Positions 52,929 through 62,315 are shown, counted from the stretch's first letter. The stretch is 64,000 nt of DNA from an uncultured Collinsella sp. (GCA_900540985.1 UQIC01000004.1:1-64000), one strand, 5' to 3'. Numbers and translations: made by a program. The notes: generated from the sequence alone by a model not told the origin.

Positions 52929-52964
52929 AGCAGGCTGTGGGTTTTACTCACAGCCTGCTTTTTC
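52929..52964 (+). terminator. intrinsic terminator after tsf
   Basis: AGCAGGCTGTG (52929-52939) pairs with CACAGCCTGCT (52949-52959), then TTTTT. Confidence 0.93.
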
Positions 52965-52984
52965 ATGGCTCTTATCAGAGCCTT

Positions 52985-52993
52985 TGATATCAT
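52985..52993 (+). promoter_or_regulatory. extended -10 promoter candidate for the pyrH operon
   Basis: TGATATCAT fits the extended -10 pattern TGnTATAAT. No good -35 box is present. It lies 30 bases before the pyrH start. Confidence 0.45.
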
Positions 52994-53022
52994 ATTGAGA
53001 GTCTAATTAAAGGAGGATCGCT

Positions 53023-53745
53023 TTGTCCGACATCCGATATAAACGCGTGCTTCTTAAGCTTTCCGGCGAAGCACTGATGGGCGACGGCCAATATGGCATC
53101 GACCCCAAGGTTACCGACCATCTTGCCAAGCAGGTCAAGGAGCTGCTCGCCGTTGGCCATGAGGTCGGCGTCGTTGTCGGCGGCGGCAATATTTTCCGCG
53201 GCATGGCCGGCGCTGCCGGTGGCATGGAGCGTGCTCAGGCCGACTACATGGGCATGCTGGCAACCGTTATGAACGCGCTCGCCCTGCAGGATGCCTTCGA
53301 GCATAACGATGTTCCCTGCCGCGTGATGAGCGCTATCCAGATGAACGAGATCTGCGAGCCCTATATTCGCCGTCGCGCCATCAACCACCTTTCCAAGGGC
53401 AACGTCGTTATTTTTGCCGCCGGTTCGGGCAATCCGTACTTTACGACCGACACCGCCGCGGCTCTTCGTGCGTGCGAGATCGGCGCCGAGATTCTGATTA
53501 AAGCCACCAAGGTTGACGGCATCTACGATAAGGATCCCGTCAAGTGCGCTGATGCCGTCCGTTTTGACAAGATTACCTATCACGAGGTTCTCGTCCGCGG
53601 TCTGCAGGTTATGGATTCCACGGCTACGGCACTGTGCCAGGACAACCGTATGCCGATTTTGGTCCTCAACATCGATGGCGAGGACACCGTCAAGCGCGCG
53701 CTTTCGGGTGAGCCCGTCGGCACGCTCGTCTATCAGGAGGATTAA
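53023..53745 (+). CDS. pyrH: UMP kinase
   Basis: The protein has 240 residues from TTG 53023 behind AAAGGAGG. YKRVLLKLSGEALMGDGQYGID, GVVVGGGNIFRG and VIFAAGSGNPYFTTDTAAALRACEIGAEILIKATKVDGIYDKDP identify the bacterial amino-acid-kinase-fold UMP kinase. It makes UDP. It leads the run pyrH-frr-uppS-cdsA-dxr-rseP-ispG-proS, all on one strand with gaps of 14 bases or fewer apart from the uncertain rseP start. Confidence 0.97.
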   Translation: MSDIRYKRVLLKLSGEALMGDGQYGIDPKVTDHLAKQVKELLAVGHEVGVVVGGGNIFRGMAGAAGGMERAQADYMGMLATVMNALALQDAFEHNDVPCRVMSAIQMNEICEPYIRRRAINHLSKGNVVIFAAGSGNPYFTTDTAAALRACEIGAEILIKATKVDGIYDKDPVKCADAVRFDKITYHEVLVRGLQVMDSTATALCQDNRMPILVLNIDGEDTVKRALSGEPVGTLVYQED

Positions 53746-53747
53746 GC

Positions 53748-54284
53748 ATGGCAGAGAACATCACCGCCCATATGGACAAGTCGCTCGAGTCCCTCAAGCA
53801 TAACTTCTCCAAGGTCCGTACCGGCCGCGCCAATGCCAACATTCTGTCCGACATCACCGTCGATTATTACGGTGTTCCCACGCCGGTCACGCAGGTTGCC
53901 GCCGTCAAGACCCCCGAGGCCCACATGCTGCTCATCGAGCCGTGGGACAAGGCACTCATCAACGCTATCGTCAAGGCCATCGGCGCTTCCGATCTGGGTA
54001 TCACCCCCAACTCCGATGGCACCGTCGTTCGTCTGCCGTTCCCGGCTCCCACCGAGGAGCGCCGTCGCGAGCTCGTCAAGGAGTGCCGCGAGTACGCCGA
54101 GCAGGCCAAGGTGTCTATCCGTAACATCCGTCGCGACTTCAACAACAAGCTCGAGCGCGATGAGGAGCTCACCGAGGACGATGTCCGTCGCGAGCAGGCT
54201 AAGGTCCAGAAGCACACCGATGAGTATGTCGCCAAGGTCGAGGAGCTTCTGAAGGAAAAAGAAGCCGAGGTCATGGAGATCTAA
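53748..54284 (+). CDS. frr: ribosome recycling factor
   Basis: The protein has 178 residues, a few shorter at the N-terminus than E. coli RRF. MDKSLESLKHNFSKVRTGRANANIL, YGVPTPVTQVAAVKTPEAHMLLIEPWD and IRNIRRDFNNKLE are the family motifs. It splits post-termination ribosomes with EF-G. It starts 2 bases after pyrH. Confidence 0.97.
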   Translation: MAENITAHMDKSLESLKHNFSKVRTGRANANILSDITVDYYGVPTPVTQVAAVKTPEAHMLLIEPWDKALINAIVKAIGASDLGITPNSDGTVVRLPFPAPTEERRRELVKECREYAEQAKVSIRNIRRDFNNKLERDEELTEDDVRREQAKVQKHTDEYVAKVEELLKEKEAEVMEI

Positions 54285-54285
54285 G

Positions 54286-55080
54286 GTGCAATACGACGAG
54301 CATAAACTGGTCGAGTACTTTGCCGACGCCCCTGCGGGCGTCGGTTTTTCCGACCTTGACCTCAATAACATTCCGCACCATATCTCGTGCATCATGGACG
54401 GCAACGGTCGTTGGGCTACGTCGCGCGGTCTTGCGCGCACTGAGGGCCACAAGGCGGGTATCGTCTCCCTTCGCGAGATTATTACCGCCTGCGTGCGTCT
54501 GGGCGTCGACGTGCTTTCGGCCTATGCGTTTTCCACCGAAAACTGGAACCGTCCGCAGCACGAGGTCAACGTCTTGATGCACCTGTTTGCCAAGACGTTT
54601 ATCGACGAGCTGCCGCTTCTGAAGCGCGAAAACGTGCGCGTTGTCTTTTTGGGTGACATTTCCGCGCTGCCCAAGAAGACCCGCGACGTTTTTGAACGCG
54701 GTCTTGCCGAGTGCGCCGATCACACCGGTATGACGCTGGCGCTTGCTGTCAACTACGGCGCGCGTTCCGAGATTACCCGCGCTGTCCGTCAGATCGCACT
54801 CGACGCTGCTGCCGGTAAGATCGATCCTGGCGCAATTGATGACGACATGGTGGCCTCCCACCTCTATACCGCCGGTCTTCCCGATCCTGAGCTTGTGATT
54901 CGCACCTCTGGTGAGCTGCGCCTTTCGAACTATCTGCTGTGGCAGGTGGCTTATTCCGAGTTCTATGTCACCGATACCTATTGGCCTGACTTTGATCGTT
55001 GGGGCCTTGTCGACGCCATTTTGGCCTATCAGGGCCGTGACCGTAGGTTTGGTGGACTGAGCAAGACCGAGGAGGCTTAA
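54286..55080 (+). CDS. uppS: isoprenyl transferase (undecaprenyl diphosphate synthase)
   Basis: The protein has 264 residues from GTG 54286, one base after frr. HISCIMDGNGRWATSRGLARTEGHKAGI carries the catalytic Asp, AFSTENWNRP the substrate loop, and LVIRTSGELRLSNYLLWQVAYSEFYVTDTYWPDF the family end. It makes the C55 lipid carrier for cell-wall and polysaccharide synthesis. It could make another chain length. Confidence 0.94.
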   Translation: MQYDEHKLVEYFADAPAGVGFSDLDLNNIPHHISCIMDGNGRWATSRGLARTEGHKAGIVSLREIITACVRLGVDVLSAYAFSTENWNRPQHEVNVLMHLFAKTFIDELPLLKRENVRVVFLGDISALPKKTRDVFERGLAECADHTGMTLALAVNYGARSEITRAVRQIALDAAAGKIDPGAIDDDMVASHLYTAGLPDPELVIRTSGELRLSNYLLWQVAYSEFYVTDTYWPDFDRWGLVDAILAYQGRDRRFGGLSKTEEA

Positions 55081-55082
55081 TC

Positions 55083-55982
55083 GTGTCCGATCGTCCCAAG
55101 GCATCTGCTCCCAAGACGCCTGCGCGCAAAGCTACCACTGTGGGAGCGCCTGCAGCGAAGAGCGGCAGCGGTTCGTGGCTGGCGGGCTTTATTACCCGTG
55201 CCGCCGCCGGTATCGTCTACGCCGTTGTCTTTATCCTGTGCCTGGTTTTGGGTATCGTGCCCACGGCCATCTTTGTTTCCGTCATGAGCGGTCTGTGCTG
55301 CTATGAGTTTTTCCGTATGACAAGACTCGATGGCAAGATGGCTAACGAGCGCATGGGTATCGCTGCCGCCGTACTCTTTCCGCTGTCGGCGTTGGGCGAT
55401 TCGATGTTGCTGAATGCCCTGCTTTTTGCCCTGATGCTTGCTGTGGGCATTTGGTATGTCTGGTCGCCGCGTACCCGCATCTCTGATGTGGCCGTGACGC
55501 TCATGGGTCCCATCTACACTGGCTTTATGCTGTCGGCTATCGTGCTGCTGCGCGATGCCGTGCCCGGTTTTGCCGGCGCCCTGCTTTCAGTGGGCGTTTG
55601 CGCGTCCCTTTGGGTCTCCGATTCGTTTGCCTACATTGTGGGCAGCCGTATCGGCAAGCACAAGATGGTTCCCAAGATCTCTCCCAAAAAGAGCTGGGAG
55701 GGTTTTGTCGGCGGCATCCTGGGCTCGGTTTTGATTTGGCTCATTCTGTGGGCGACGCACTTCTACAAGCTCAGCCTGCCCTATGCGCTGCTGTGCGGCG
55801 TGGTCGTGTCCATTTTGGGCGTTATCGGCGACCTTATCGAGTCGCGCATCAAGCGTGGCGTGGGCGTCAAGGATTCCGGCAACCTTATCCCGGGCCATGG
55901 CGGCATGCTCGACCGTAGCGACTCGCTTATCTTTGGCTGCATTACCGCTCAGCTGCTTTTGATGATCGGAGGCGTGCTGTAA
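55083..55982 (+). CDS. cdsA: phosphatidate cytidylyltransferase (CDP-diglyceride synthase)
   Basis: The protein has 299 residues from GTG 55083. It has about eight membrane segments and the family signature SRIKRGVGVKDSGNLIPGHGGMLDRSDS near the C-terminus, preceded by SPKKSWEGFVGG. It makes CDP-diacylglycerol for phospholipids. A 40-residue basic, Ala/Pro-rich N-terminus precedes the first segment. Its stop overlaps the dxr start by one base. Confidence 0.94.
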   Translation: MSDRPKASAPKTPARKATTVGAPAAKSGSGSWLAGFITRAAAGIVYAVVFILCLVLGIVPTAIFVSVMSGLCCYEFFRMTRLDGKMANERMGIAAAVLFPLSALGDSMLLNALLFALMLAVGIWYVWSPRTRISDVAVTLMGPIYTGFMLSAIVLLRDAVPGFAGALLSVGVCASLWVSDSFAYIVGSRIGKHKMVPKISPKKSWEGFVGGILGSVLIWLILWATHFYKLSLPYALLCGVVVSILGVIGDLIESRIKRGVGVKDSGNLIPGHGGMLDRSDSLIFGCITAQLLLMIGGVL

Positions 55983-57169
55983 TGTCATTTCAGACGACGT
56001 ATGGCCCCGATGGACGCCTCCGTGTTGCCATCCTGGGTTGTACGGGCTCTATCGGCACCCAGGCACTCGATGTGTGCCGTCAGCATGCTGATCGCCTGCA
56101 GGTGACGGCGCTGTCCGTTAATTCCAGCACCTCTGAGCTCGTTGCCGCTGCCCGCGAGTTCTCGGTTCCGGCGGTTGCCGTGGCCGATGTCGCTCACGGC
56201 GATGACGCCGTGCTGCAGGAGTTGCCCGAGGGAACGAAGCTCGGCGTTGGCGCGCAGGCGGTTTGCGAGCTCGCGCGTCGCGACGATGTCGACTGCGTGC
56301 TCGTTGCTATTGTGGGCGCCGCCGGTCTCGAGGCGAGCCATGCGGCCTTGACCTCTAATAAGCGCCTTGCCCTTGCCAACAAGGAGTCCCTCGTCGTCGG
56401 TGGCGACTTGCTTATGCCGTTGGCACAACCGGGCCAGCTTATTCCAGTCGACTCTGAGCACTCCGCCATCTACCAGTGCTATCTGGGGGAGAACCCGCGC
56501 GAAGCCCATTGTATTTGGCTCACCTGCTCGGGCGGTCCGTTCTTTGGCCGCACGCGCGACGAGCTCAATCGCGTGACGCGTGCCGATGCCCTCGCACATC
56601 CCACGTGGGCCATGGGTGCCAAGATCACCATCGACTCCGCCACCCTCATGAACAAGGGCCTGGAGCGCATTGAGGCCATGCATCTGTTTAACTGCGACCT
56701 CGATTTCATTAACGTGGTCGTGCAGCGTCAGTCCAAGATTCACTCTATGGTCGAGTTCGCCGACGGCTCCGTGATTGCGCATCTCGGTGCTTCCGATATG
56801 CGCATTCCCATTCAGTTTGCCTTCTCGTATCCTGAGCGTTGGGATACTCCGGCGCCTCGTCTCGATTTTCGAGAGTTGGGGCAGCTCACCTTTGATGCCG
56901 CCGATATGGACACGTTCCGCTGCCTGGCGCTGGCCGAGCGTGCCGGCAAGACGGGTGGCACCATGCCGTGCGTGCTTAACGCGGCCAACGAGGTCGCGGT
57001 CGATGCGTTCCTACACGACGGCTGCAGCTTTACCGATATCGACCGCGTTGTGGAATCCTGCATGGATGCGCATGACACGCAGGCGGTTACCTCGTTTGAG
57101 CAGCTTCGCGACATCGATGCCTGGGCGCGCGAAAAGGCCGCGCTGGTGCTCGCCGCAACCCATTCCTAA
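55982..57169 (+). CDS. dxr: 1-deoxy-D-xylulose 5-phosphate reductoisomerase
   Basis: The protein has 395 residues. RVAILGCTGSIGTQALDVCRQH is the NADPH site, LALANKESLVVGGDLLM and IPVDSEHSAIYQCYLGE the metal and substrate site, and ATLMNKGLERIEAMHLF the later conserved part. It performs the committed step of the MEP isoprenoid pathway. ispG, a later step of the same pathway, is two genes downstream. Confidence 0.96.
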   Translation: MSFQTTYGPDGRLRVAILGCTGSIGTQALDVCRQHADRLQVTALSVNSSTSELVAAAREFSVPAVAVADVAHGDDAVLQELPEGTKLGVGAQAVCELARRDDVDCVLVAIVGAAGLEASHAALTSNKRLALANKESLVVGGDLLMPLAQPGQLIPVDSEHSAIYQCYLGENPREAHCIWLTCSGGPFFGRTRDELNRVTRADALAHPTWAMGAKITIDSATLMNKGLERIEAMHLFNCDLDFINVVVQRQSKIHSMVEFADGSVIAHLGASDMRIPIQFAFSYPERWDTPAPRLDFRELGQLTFDAADMDTFRCLALAERAGKTGGTMPCVLNAANEVAVDAFLHDGCSFTDIDRVVESCMDAHDTQAVTSFEQLRDIDAWAREKAALVLAATHS

Positions 57170-57193
57170 CCATAAGGATTGCTTTTTCGTTTT

Positions 57194-58555
57194 ATGGATA
57201 CTGTTCTGAGCGTTCTCTCATCGGTCTTCTGGGGCCTTCTGATGCTTTCCGTCCTCGTGTTTTTGCACGAGGGCGGCCACTTTTTGGCCGCGCGTGCCTG
57301 CGGCGTCCGTGTGACCGAGTTCTTTTTGGGCCTGCCGTGCCGTTTTGACATCCATCATACGTCGCGTCGCATCGGTACCAAGTTTGGCGTGACGCCGCTG
57401 CTGCTGGGTGGTTATGCTGCTATCTGCGGTATGGACCCGACCAATGTCTCGTGTGCCGACCGCGTGCTTGCGGCGATCTATCGTCATGGTCGCGTGACCG
57501 TGGCCGACCTTGCCGCCGAGCTCGAACTGCCCGAGGAGGACGTGCTCGAGGCCTGCGCCTTGCTGCTGGGGTGGGGTTCCATCGCTCCTTGGTACGAGGA
57601 GGGGGAGAAGCCCTCGCCGAGCTATTACCCCACCAATTATCAGACGCTGCCGCGCGATGAGGCGGGCTACACCACCTTTGACGGGCGTCGGTTTGATCGC
57701 GAGCATGCGACCGCCGAGGGCGACGTATGGGAGCTGCCGTGCGATAAGGCCGAGTTCCTTGCGCAAGAGCGCTCGCACACCTATCTTGGCCAGGGTTTTC
57801 TCAAGCGCGCCTTTATGTTGCTCGCGGGCATTGTCGTCAATATCCTGACGGGCTTTTTGCTCCTTATGAGTATTTACTCTATCGCCGGCGTATCGGTGCC
57901 GGTCGATAGCAATGTGATCGGTCAGGTCGACGAGGGTTCCATTGCTGCCAAGGCGGGCATCGAGGCCGGCGACACGATTCTTAGTGTCGATGGCGTGTCG
58001 TGCTCTTCCTGGATGGACGTATACGATGCGATCGGAGCGGCCGCCGGCAAGGACGATATTGCCATTGAGTATCAGCGCGATGGCAAGCATCTTTCGACCT
58101 CGGTCGCGCTCAAGGAGGATGAGCGTTTGGGCGTTTATGCCTCTACGCAGGTGGTCCATTTGGACCCCATTACGTCGGCGCGCCTGTCGTTCTCCTATGT
58201 TCAGCAGACTGCTGAGGGCGTGATGCGCCTGCTGCAACCGCAACATACGATGGAGGTTCTCGATCAGTCGACCTCGATCGTGGGCATCAGCGTCATGTCA
58301 TCCCAGGCTGCAGCCGCCGGCCCTGCAACGTTTTTGACGTTTGCCGCGCTCATCTCGTTCTCGCTCGGCTTTATGAACCTGCTGCCCATCCCGCCGCTCG
58401 ATGGCGGCAAGCTGGTTATCGAGATCATTCAGAAGATTGCGGGCCGCGAGCTGCCGCTCAAGGTTCAAACGATCGTGAGCTATGTGGGCATCGCGCTCTT
58501 TGTGCTGCTGTTTATCTACATGCTTCGTTCCGACATCCTTCGATTTATTCTGTAG
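57194..58555 (+). CDS. rseP: RseP-family site-2 metalloprotease with inserted winged-helix-like segment
   Basis: The protein has 453 residues from ATG 57194; TTG 57179 is an alternative, and neither has an ideal ribosome site (AAGGA at 57173). The zinc motif HEGGH is at residues 25-29, the second motif LLPIPPLDGG at 396-405, a single PDZ domain lies about 232-305, and there are four membrane segments. Between GGYAAICGMDP (about 72-82) and the second membrane segment (about 203) lie about 120 residues, more than in typical RseP. They include ADRVLAAIYRHGRVTVADLAAELELPEED, which looks like a winged helix-turn-helix. It cuts membrane proteins within the bilayer. Its position between dxr and ispG matches other Gram-positive bacteria. 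Confidence 0.88.
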   Translation: MDTVLSVLSSVFWGLLMLSVLVFLHEGGHFLAARACGVRVTEFFLGLPCRFDIHHTSRRIGTKFGVTPLLLGGYAAICGMDPTNVSCADRVLAAIYRHGRVTVADLAAELELPEEDVLEACALLLGWGSIAPWYEEGEKPSPSYYPTNYQTLPRDEAGYTTFDGRRFDREHATAEGDVWELPCDKAEFLAQERSHTYLGQGFLKRAFMLLAGIVVNILTGFLLLMSIYSIAGVSVPVDSNVIGQVDEGSIAAKAGIEAGDTILSVDGVSCSSWMDVYDAIGAAAGKDDIAIEYQRDGKHLSTSVALKEDERLGVYASTQVVHLDPITSARLSFSYVQQTAEGVMRLLQPQHTMEVLDQSTSIVGISVMSSQAAAAGPATFLTFAALISFSLGFMNLLPIPPLDGGKLVIEIIQKIAGRELPLKVQTIVSYVGIALFVLLFIYMLRSDILRFIL

Positions 58556-58568
58556 GGGAGTGTTTGGA

Positions 58569-59651
58569 TTGTCTTTATCCCATCCTTTGCCGCGCGAGCT
58601 GACGCGTCCCGTATATGTGGGCGGCGTGCAGATCGGTGGTGGCGCTCCGGTGGTGGTTCAGTCCATGACCTGCACCGATACCGCCGACGCCCAGGCAACG
58701 CTTGCTCAGGTTCGCGCCTTGGCACAAGCCGGTTGCGATATCGTGCGCGTGAGTGTGCCCACCGAGGCCGCGCTTGAGGGTTTCCGCGCCATCTGTGCCG
58801 AGTCTCCGGTGCCGATCGTTGCTGATATCCACTTTAACCACAAGCTGGCCATTGGTGCCGTTGAGGCCGGTGCCGCCAAGCTCCGCATTAATCCCGGCAA
58901 CATCGGCGATTGGGCCAAGGTCGATGCCGTGATCGATGCTGCGGGCGCTGCCGGGTGTGCGATTCGCATTGGCGTGAATGCCGGTTCGCTCGAGCAGGAT
59001 ATTGCCGAGCGCGACGATCTTACGCAGCCCGAAAAGCTCGTGATGTCGAGCGAGCGCTTCGTCAAGCATTTTGAGGACCGCGGTTTTACCAACATCGTAC
59101 TTTCCGCTAAGGCCCATAGCGTGTCCACAACGCTTGATGCCTATCGCGCTCTGTCGCGCGAGATACCGCATGTTCCGCTCCATCTGGGCGTGACGGAGGC
59201 GGGGACCAAGCTGCAGGGCACCATCAAGAGCTCCGTAGGCTTGGGTATCTTGCTTTCCGAAGGCATCGGCGACACCATGCGTGTGTCGCTCACGGCCGAT
59301 CCGGTCGAGGAGCCGCCGGTCGCCTGGGGTATCCTGCAGTCCCTTGGCCTGCGCCGCCGTGGTCCCGAGATCGTCTCGTGTCCCACGTGCGCTCGTTGCC
59401 AGGTCAACCTCATTCCCATCGCTGAGGAGGTCACCGAGCGACTGAAGAACTATTCCGCGCCGCTTTCCATCGCCGTGATGGGATGTGCCGTTAATGGCCC
59501 CGGCGAGGCTTCCGACGCCGACTTGGGAGTTGCCTGTGGACGTGGTCAGGCCCTACTCTTTTCGCATGGCCAGATCATTGGTAAAGTAGCTGAGGATCAA
59601 ATTGTCGACGCGCTCATGGCCGAGGTCGACAAGCTTATTGAGGAGAAATAA
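58569..59651 (+). CDS. ispG: 4-hydroxy-3-methylbut-2-enyl diphosphate synthase (flavodoxin/ferredoxin)
   Basis: The protein has 360 residues from TTG 58569, 8 bases after GGGGAG; longer frames run into rseP. RPVYVGGVQIGGGAPVVVQSMTCTDTADA opens the TIM barrel, and the 4Fe-4S ligands lie in SCPTCARC and MGCAVNGPGEA near the C-terminus. It makes HMBPP in the MEP pathway, with an oxygen-sensitive cluster. proS follows with no gap. Confidence 0.95.
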   Translation: MSLSHPLPRELTRPVYVGGVQIGGGAPVVVQSMTCTDTADAQATLAQVRALAQAGCDIVRVSVPTEAALEGFRAICAESPVPIVADIHFNHKLAIGAVEAGAAKLRINPGNIGDWAKVDAVIDAAGAAGCAIRIGVNAGSLEQDIAERDDLTQPEKLVMSSERFVKHFEDRGFTNIVLSAKAHSVSTTLDAYRALSREIPHVPLHLGVTEAGTKLQGTIKSSVGLGILLSEGIGDTMRVSLTADPVEEPPVAWGILQSLGLRRRGPEIVSCPTCARCQVNLIPIAEEVTERLKNYSAPLSIAVMGCAVNGPGEASDADLGVACGRGQALLFSHGQIIGKVAEDQIVDALMAEVDKLIEEK

Positions 59652-61373
59652 ATGACTCGAGCAATGTATATGTCTAAGCTTTACGCGCCGACGCTCAAAG
59701 AGGATCCGGCGGACGCCGAGCTTGCGAGCCACCGTCTGCTGCTTCGCGCCGGCATGATCCGCAAGGAGGCCGCCGGCCTGTATTCTTATTTGCCGCTCGC
59801 ATGGCGCTCGATCCGCAAGATCGAGAACATCGTGCGCGACGAAATGGATGCCGCCGGTGCCCAGGAGCTCATGATGCCCATTATGGTCGACGCTGAGCTA
59901 TGGCGCGAGTCCGGCCGCATCGACGCCTACGGTAAGGAGCTCGTGCGCTTTGATGACCGTCACGGCCGTGAGTTCGTGCTGGGCCCCACCCACGAGGAGA
60001 CTGTCACCGCCCTGGTGCGCAATGAGCTGCGCTCCTATAAGCAGCTGCCCGTCAACCTCTACCACATCCAGGATAAGTTCCGCGACGAGTTCCGCCCCCG
60101 CTTTGGTCTGATGCGCGGTCGCGAGTTTATCATGAAGGACGCCTACAGCTTCTCCGCCACGCAGGAGAGCCTGCAGGAGGAGTACGACAAGATGAAGCAG
60201 GCCTACGCCAACATCTGCGAGCGCTGCTACATCAAGGCTCTGCCCGTTGTCGCCGACTCCGGTGAAATCGGTGGCGATACCTCCGTCGAGTACATGGCTT
60301 TGGCCGACGCTGGCGAGGCCTCGCTGGTCTACTGCGACGATTGCGGCTTTGCTGCCGATGACGAGGCGGCAAGCACTAAGGTCGTCGTGACTGAGGGCCC
60401 CGGCGACGGTACGCTCACCAAGGTCGAGACTCCGGGCATGGGCACCATCGAGGCTGTTGCTAAGTTCTTCAACTTCCCCGAGAACGGCACGCGCAAGTCC
60501 CTGGCGCTCATCGATGCCGAGGGTAAGCCCGTCGTGGCCATCGTCCCGGGCGATCATGAGCTCAACGACTGCAAGGCCGAGCATGTCTTTGGCAAGGGCT
60601 ATCGCATGATGACCGACGAGGAGCTTCAGACCTACGGTCTGCATAAGGGCTTTATCGGGCCGGTTAACCTGCCCGATGGTATTCGTCTGGTCTGCGACGA
60701 GAGTCTGCGCGAGTCCAAGCAGTGGGCTTGCGGTGCCAACGAGGTCGATTATCACTTTACCGGCGCCTGCCCCGAGCGCGACTTTACCGTCGATGAGTGG
60801 GCCGACCTGGTCACCGTCGTCGCTGGCGATCCCTGCCCGCACTGCGGCAAGCCGCTTTCCGCTGCCCGCGGCATCGAGGTCTCTCAGGTCTTCCAGCTGG
60901 GTACCAAGTACTCCGAGGCCATGGGTGCAACCTTTATGGATGAGGACGGCAAGGAGAAGCCGCTTATCATGGGTTGCTACGGCGTGGGCGTGTCCCGCTC
61001 GCTCGCTGCCGTCGTGGAGCAGCACAATGACGAGCACGGCATCGTCTGGCCGGTCTCCGTTGCCCCGTATGAGGTCGCGGTGATTCCGCTCGATCCCAAG
61101 AAGGAGGAGTGCGCAACCGTCTGCGAACAGATTGTTGATGGCCTGTGCGCCGAGGGTATCGAGGTTGTCGTGGATGACCGCGACGAGCGCCCCGGCTTTA
61201 AGTTTGCTGATAACGACCTCATGGGCTTCCCGTATCAGGTTGTTCTGGGTAAGCGTGGCCTCAAGAATGGCACGGTTGAGCTCAAGGACCGTGCCACCGG
61301 CGAGCGTGAGGACGTTGCGATCGACGAAATCGTCGCTAAGGTCGCCGAGCTTGTGAAGGCCGCTCGTCGCTAA
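59652..61373 (+). CDS. proS: proline--tRNA ligase
   Basis: The protein has 573 residues, the size of the bacterial type with an editing insertion. AGMIRKEAAGLYSYLPLAWRSIRKIENIVRDEMDAAGAQELMMPIM is motif 1, FRDEFRPRFGLMRGREFIMKDAYSF motif 2, and MGCYGVGVSRSLAAVVEQ motif 3. The INS editing domain spans about 225-400. It charges tRNA(Pro) and clears mischarged Ala. It ends the long pyrH-to-proS gene run. Confidence 0.97.
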   Translation: MTRAMYMSKLYAPTLKEDPADAELASHRLLLRAGMIRKEAAGLYSYLPLAWRSIRKIENIVRDEMDAAGAQELMMPIMVDAELWRESGRIDAYGKELVRFDDRHGREFVLGPTHEETVTALVRNELRSYKQLPVNLYHIQDKFRDEFRPRFGLMRGREFIMKDAYSFSATQESLQEEYDKMKQAYANICERCYIKALPVVADSGEIGGDTSVEYMALADAGEASLVYCDDCGFAADDEAASTKVVVTEGPGDGTLTKVETPGMGTIEAVAKFFNFPENGTRKSLALIDAEGKPVVAIVPGDHELNDCKAEHVFGKGYRMMTDEELQTYGLHKGFIGPVNLPDGIRLVCDESLRESKQWACGANEVDYHFTGACPERDFTVDEWADLVTVVAGDPCPHCGKPLSAARGIEVSQVFQLGTKYSEAMGATFMDEDGKEKPLIMGCYGVGVSRSLAAVVEQHNDEHGIVWPVSVAPYEVAVIPLDPKKEECATVCEQIVDGLCAEGIEVVVDDRDERPGFKFADNDLMGFPYQVVLGKRGLKNGTVELKDRATGEREDVAIDEIVAKVAELVKAARR

Positions 61374-61404
61374 TCGACGTTTCTGCTATTAGACGTAATT
61401 GCGG

Positions 61405-61453
61405 GACTGCCCCGCATCTCTCTTAGGATGAGATGCGGGGCAGTCCTTTTTGT
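61405..61453 (+). terminator. intrinsic terminator after proS
   Basis: A perfect 17-bp stem, GGACTGCCCCGCATCTC (61405-61421) and its complement (61431-61447), is followed by TTTTT. Confidence 0.95.
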
Positions 61454-61479
61454 TGCGTGAATCAGCTCGACGGGTAACA

Positions 61480-61518
61480 GAAAACCCCACAGCCCAAATG
61501 AGCTGCGGGGTTTTTCTT
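61480..61518. terminator. second, bidirectional terminator
   Basis: AAAACCCCACAGC pairs with GCTGCGGGGTTTT, with one mismatch and a run of A on one side and T on the other. It probably ends the minus-strand phosphotransferase gene. Confidence 0.8.
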
Positions 61519-61550
61519 GTGCCTCCGATGCGAAATGAATCGCTCAGATA

Positions 61551-62315
61551 TTACTGATAATCGACGACGTCGATCCAGTTCTTCAGGAACTCATCGTTCA
61601 CGTTGCGCTTACGAGCGAGCTCAGAAGCGGCGACGATGCTCGTCCACTGACGCACGACCTGCATGGGCATGTCGGCGCGGTCGCAGTAGAGCTCCAGGTA
61701 GGCCTCAGCCTGATCCTTGCTGTTGAGGGCAAAGAGCAGGTAGGTGGTGGCAACGTCGGCAGCAGGGGAGCCCTGGGTGGCGTGTGCCCAGTCGCAGACG
61801 TACAGCTGGCCGTCGTCGCCGACGATGACGTTGGAGGGGTTGAAGTCGCCGTGGCAGACCTTGAACTCCTTGGTCATGCCGTCCAGACGCTCCTGAAGGT
61901 TGTAGCGCGTGGTGGCATTGAGCTGATCAAGGCTGTCGATCATGCGGGCGAACTTGTCGCGCTGACGGTTAAGCAGCGGGGAGGTGTAGCCGTGAATCTC
62001 GATCTGGAGGTCAACGAACATCTCGAGGTACTCACCAAAGCGCTGGGGCTCGGCAGTCATCTTCTCGGCAAGGGTAGTGCCCGGAACCTTCTCGGTCACG
62101 AGCGCCCAGCCGTTGGCGTTCTCGAGCTGGGAAACCTCGAGAGCCTTGGGGCTGCGGATGCCGCACTCATTGATGCGGGCAAGATTCAAAGCCTCGTTGA
62201 ACACGTCGGAGACGGGCTTGGTCTCGTTAAAGACCTTGACGATCTTGTCGCCCAGGTCGTAAACGACCTTGTTGCCACGGCGGACGAGCTCGGTCTTGGA
62301 ATCGGGTAGCAGCAT
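61551..62315 (-). CDS. phosphotransferase-fold protein (APH/choline kinase-like), substrate unknown
   Basis: The protein has 254 residues from ATG 62315. It is a kinase-like fold: KVVYDLGDKIVKVFN with the ATP lysine, catalytic loop VCHGDFNPSNVIV (His155, Asp157, Asn162) and metal-binding YVCDWAHA (Asp175). This is the aminoglycoside phosphotransferase superfamily. Many members outside resistance islands act on sugars, choline or other small molecules, so drug resistance should not be assumed. It lies downstream of adhE on the same strand, across a gap of about 88 bases with a large hairpin. Confidence 0.78.
   Translation of the reverse strand: MLLPDSKTELVRRGNKVVYDLGDKIVKVFNETKPVSDVFNEALNLARINECGIRSPKALEVSQLENANGWALVTEKVPGTTLAEKMTAEPQRFGEYLEMFVDLQIEIHGYTSPLLNRQRDKFARMIDSLDQLNATTRYNLQERLDGMTKEFKVCHGDFNPSNVIVGDDGQLYVCDWAHATQGSPAADVATTYLLFALNSKDQAEAYLELYCDRADMPMQVVRQWTSIVAASELARKRNVNDEFLKNWIDVVDYQ

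Noticed and set aside
61551..62315. Aminoglycoside resistance gene
   Set aside because: The kinase-like fold (HGDFNPSN, CDWAHA) fits the APH superfamily, but it is chromosomal beside adhE, has no resistance neighbours or mobile element, and the superfamily has many metabolic members.
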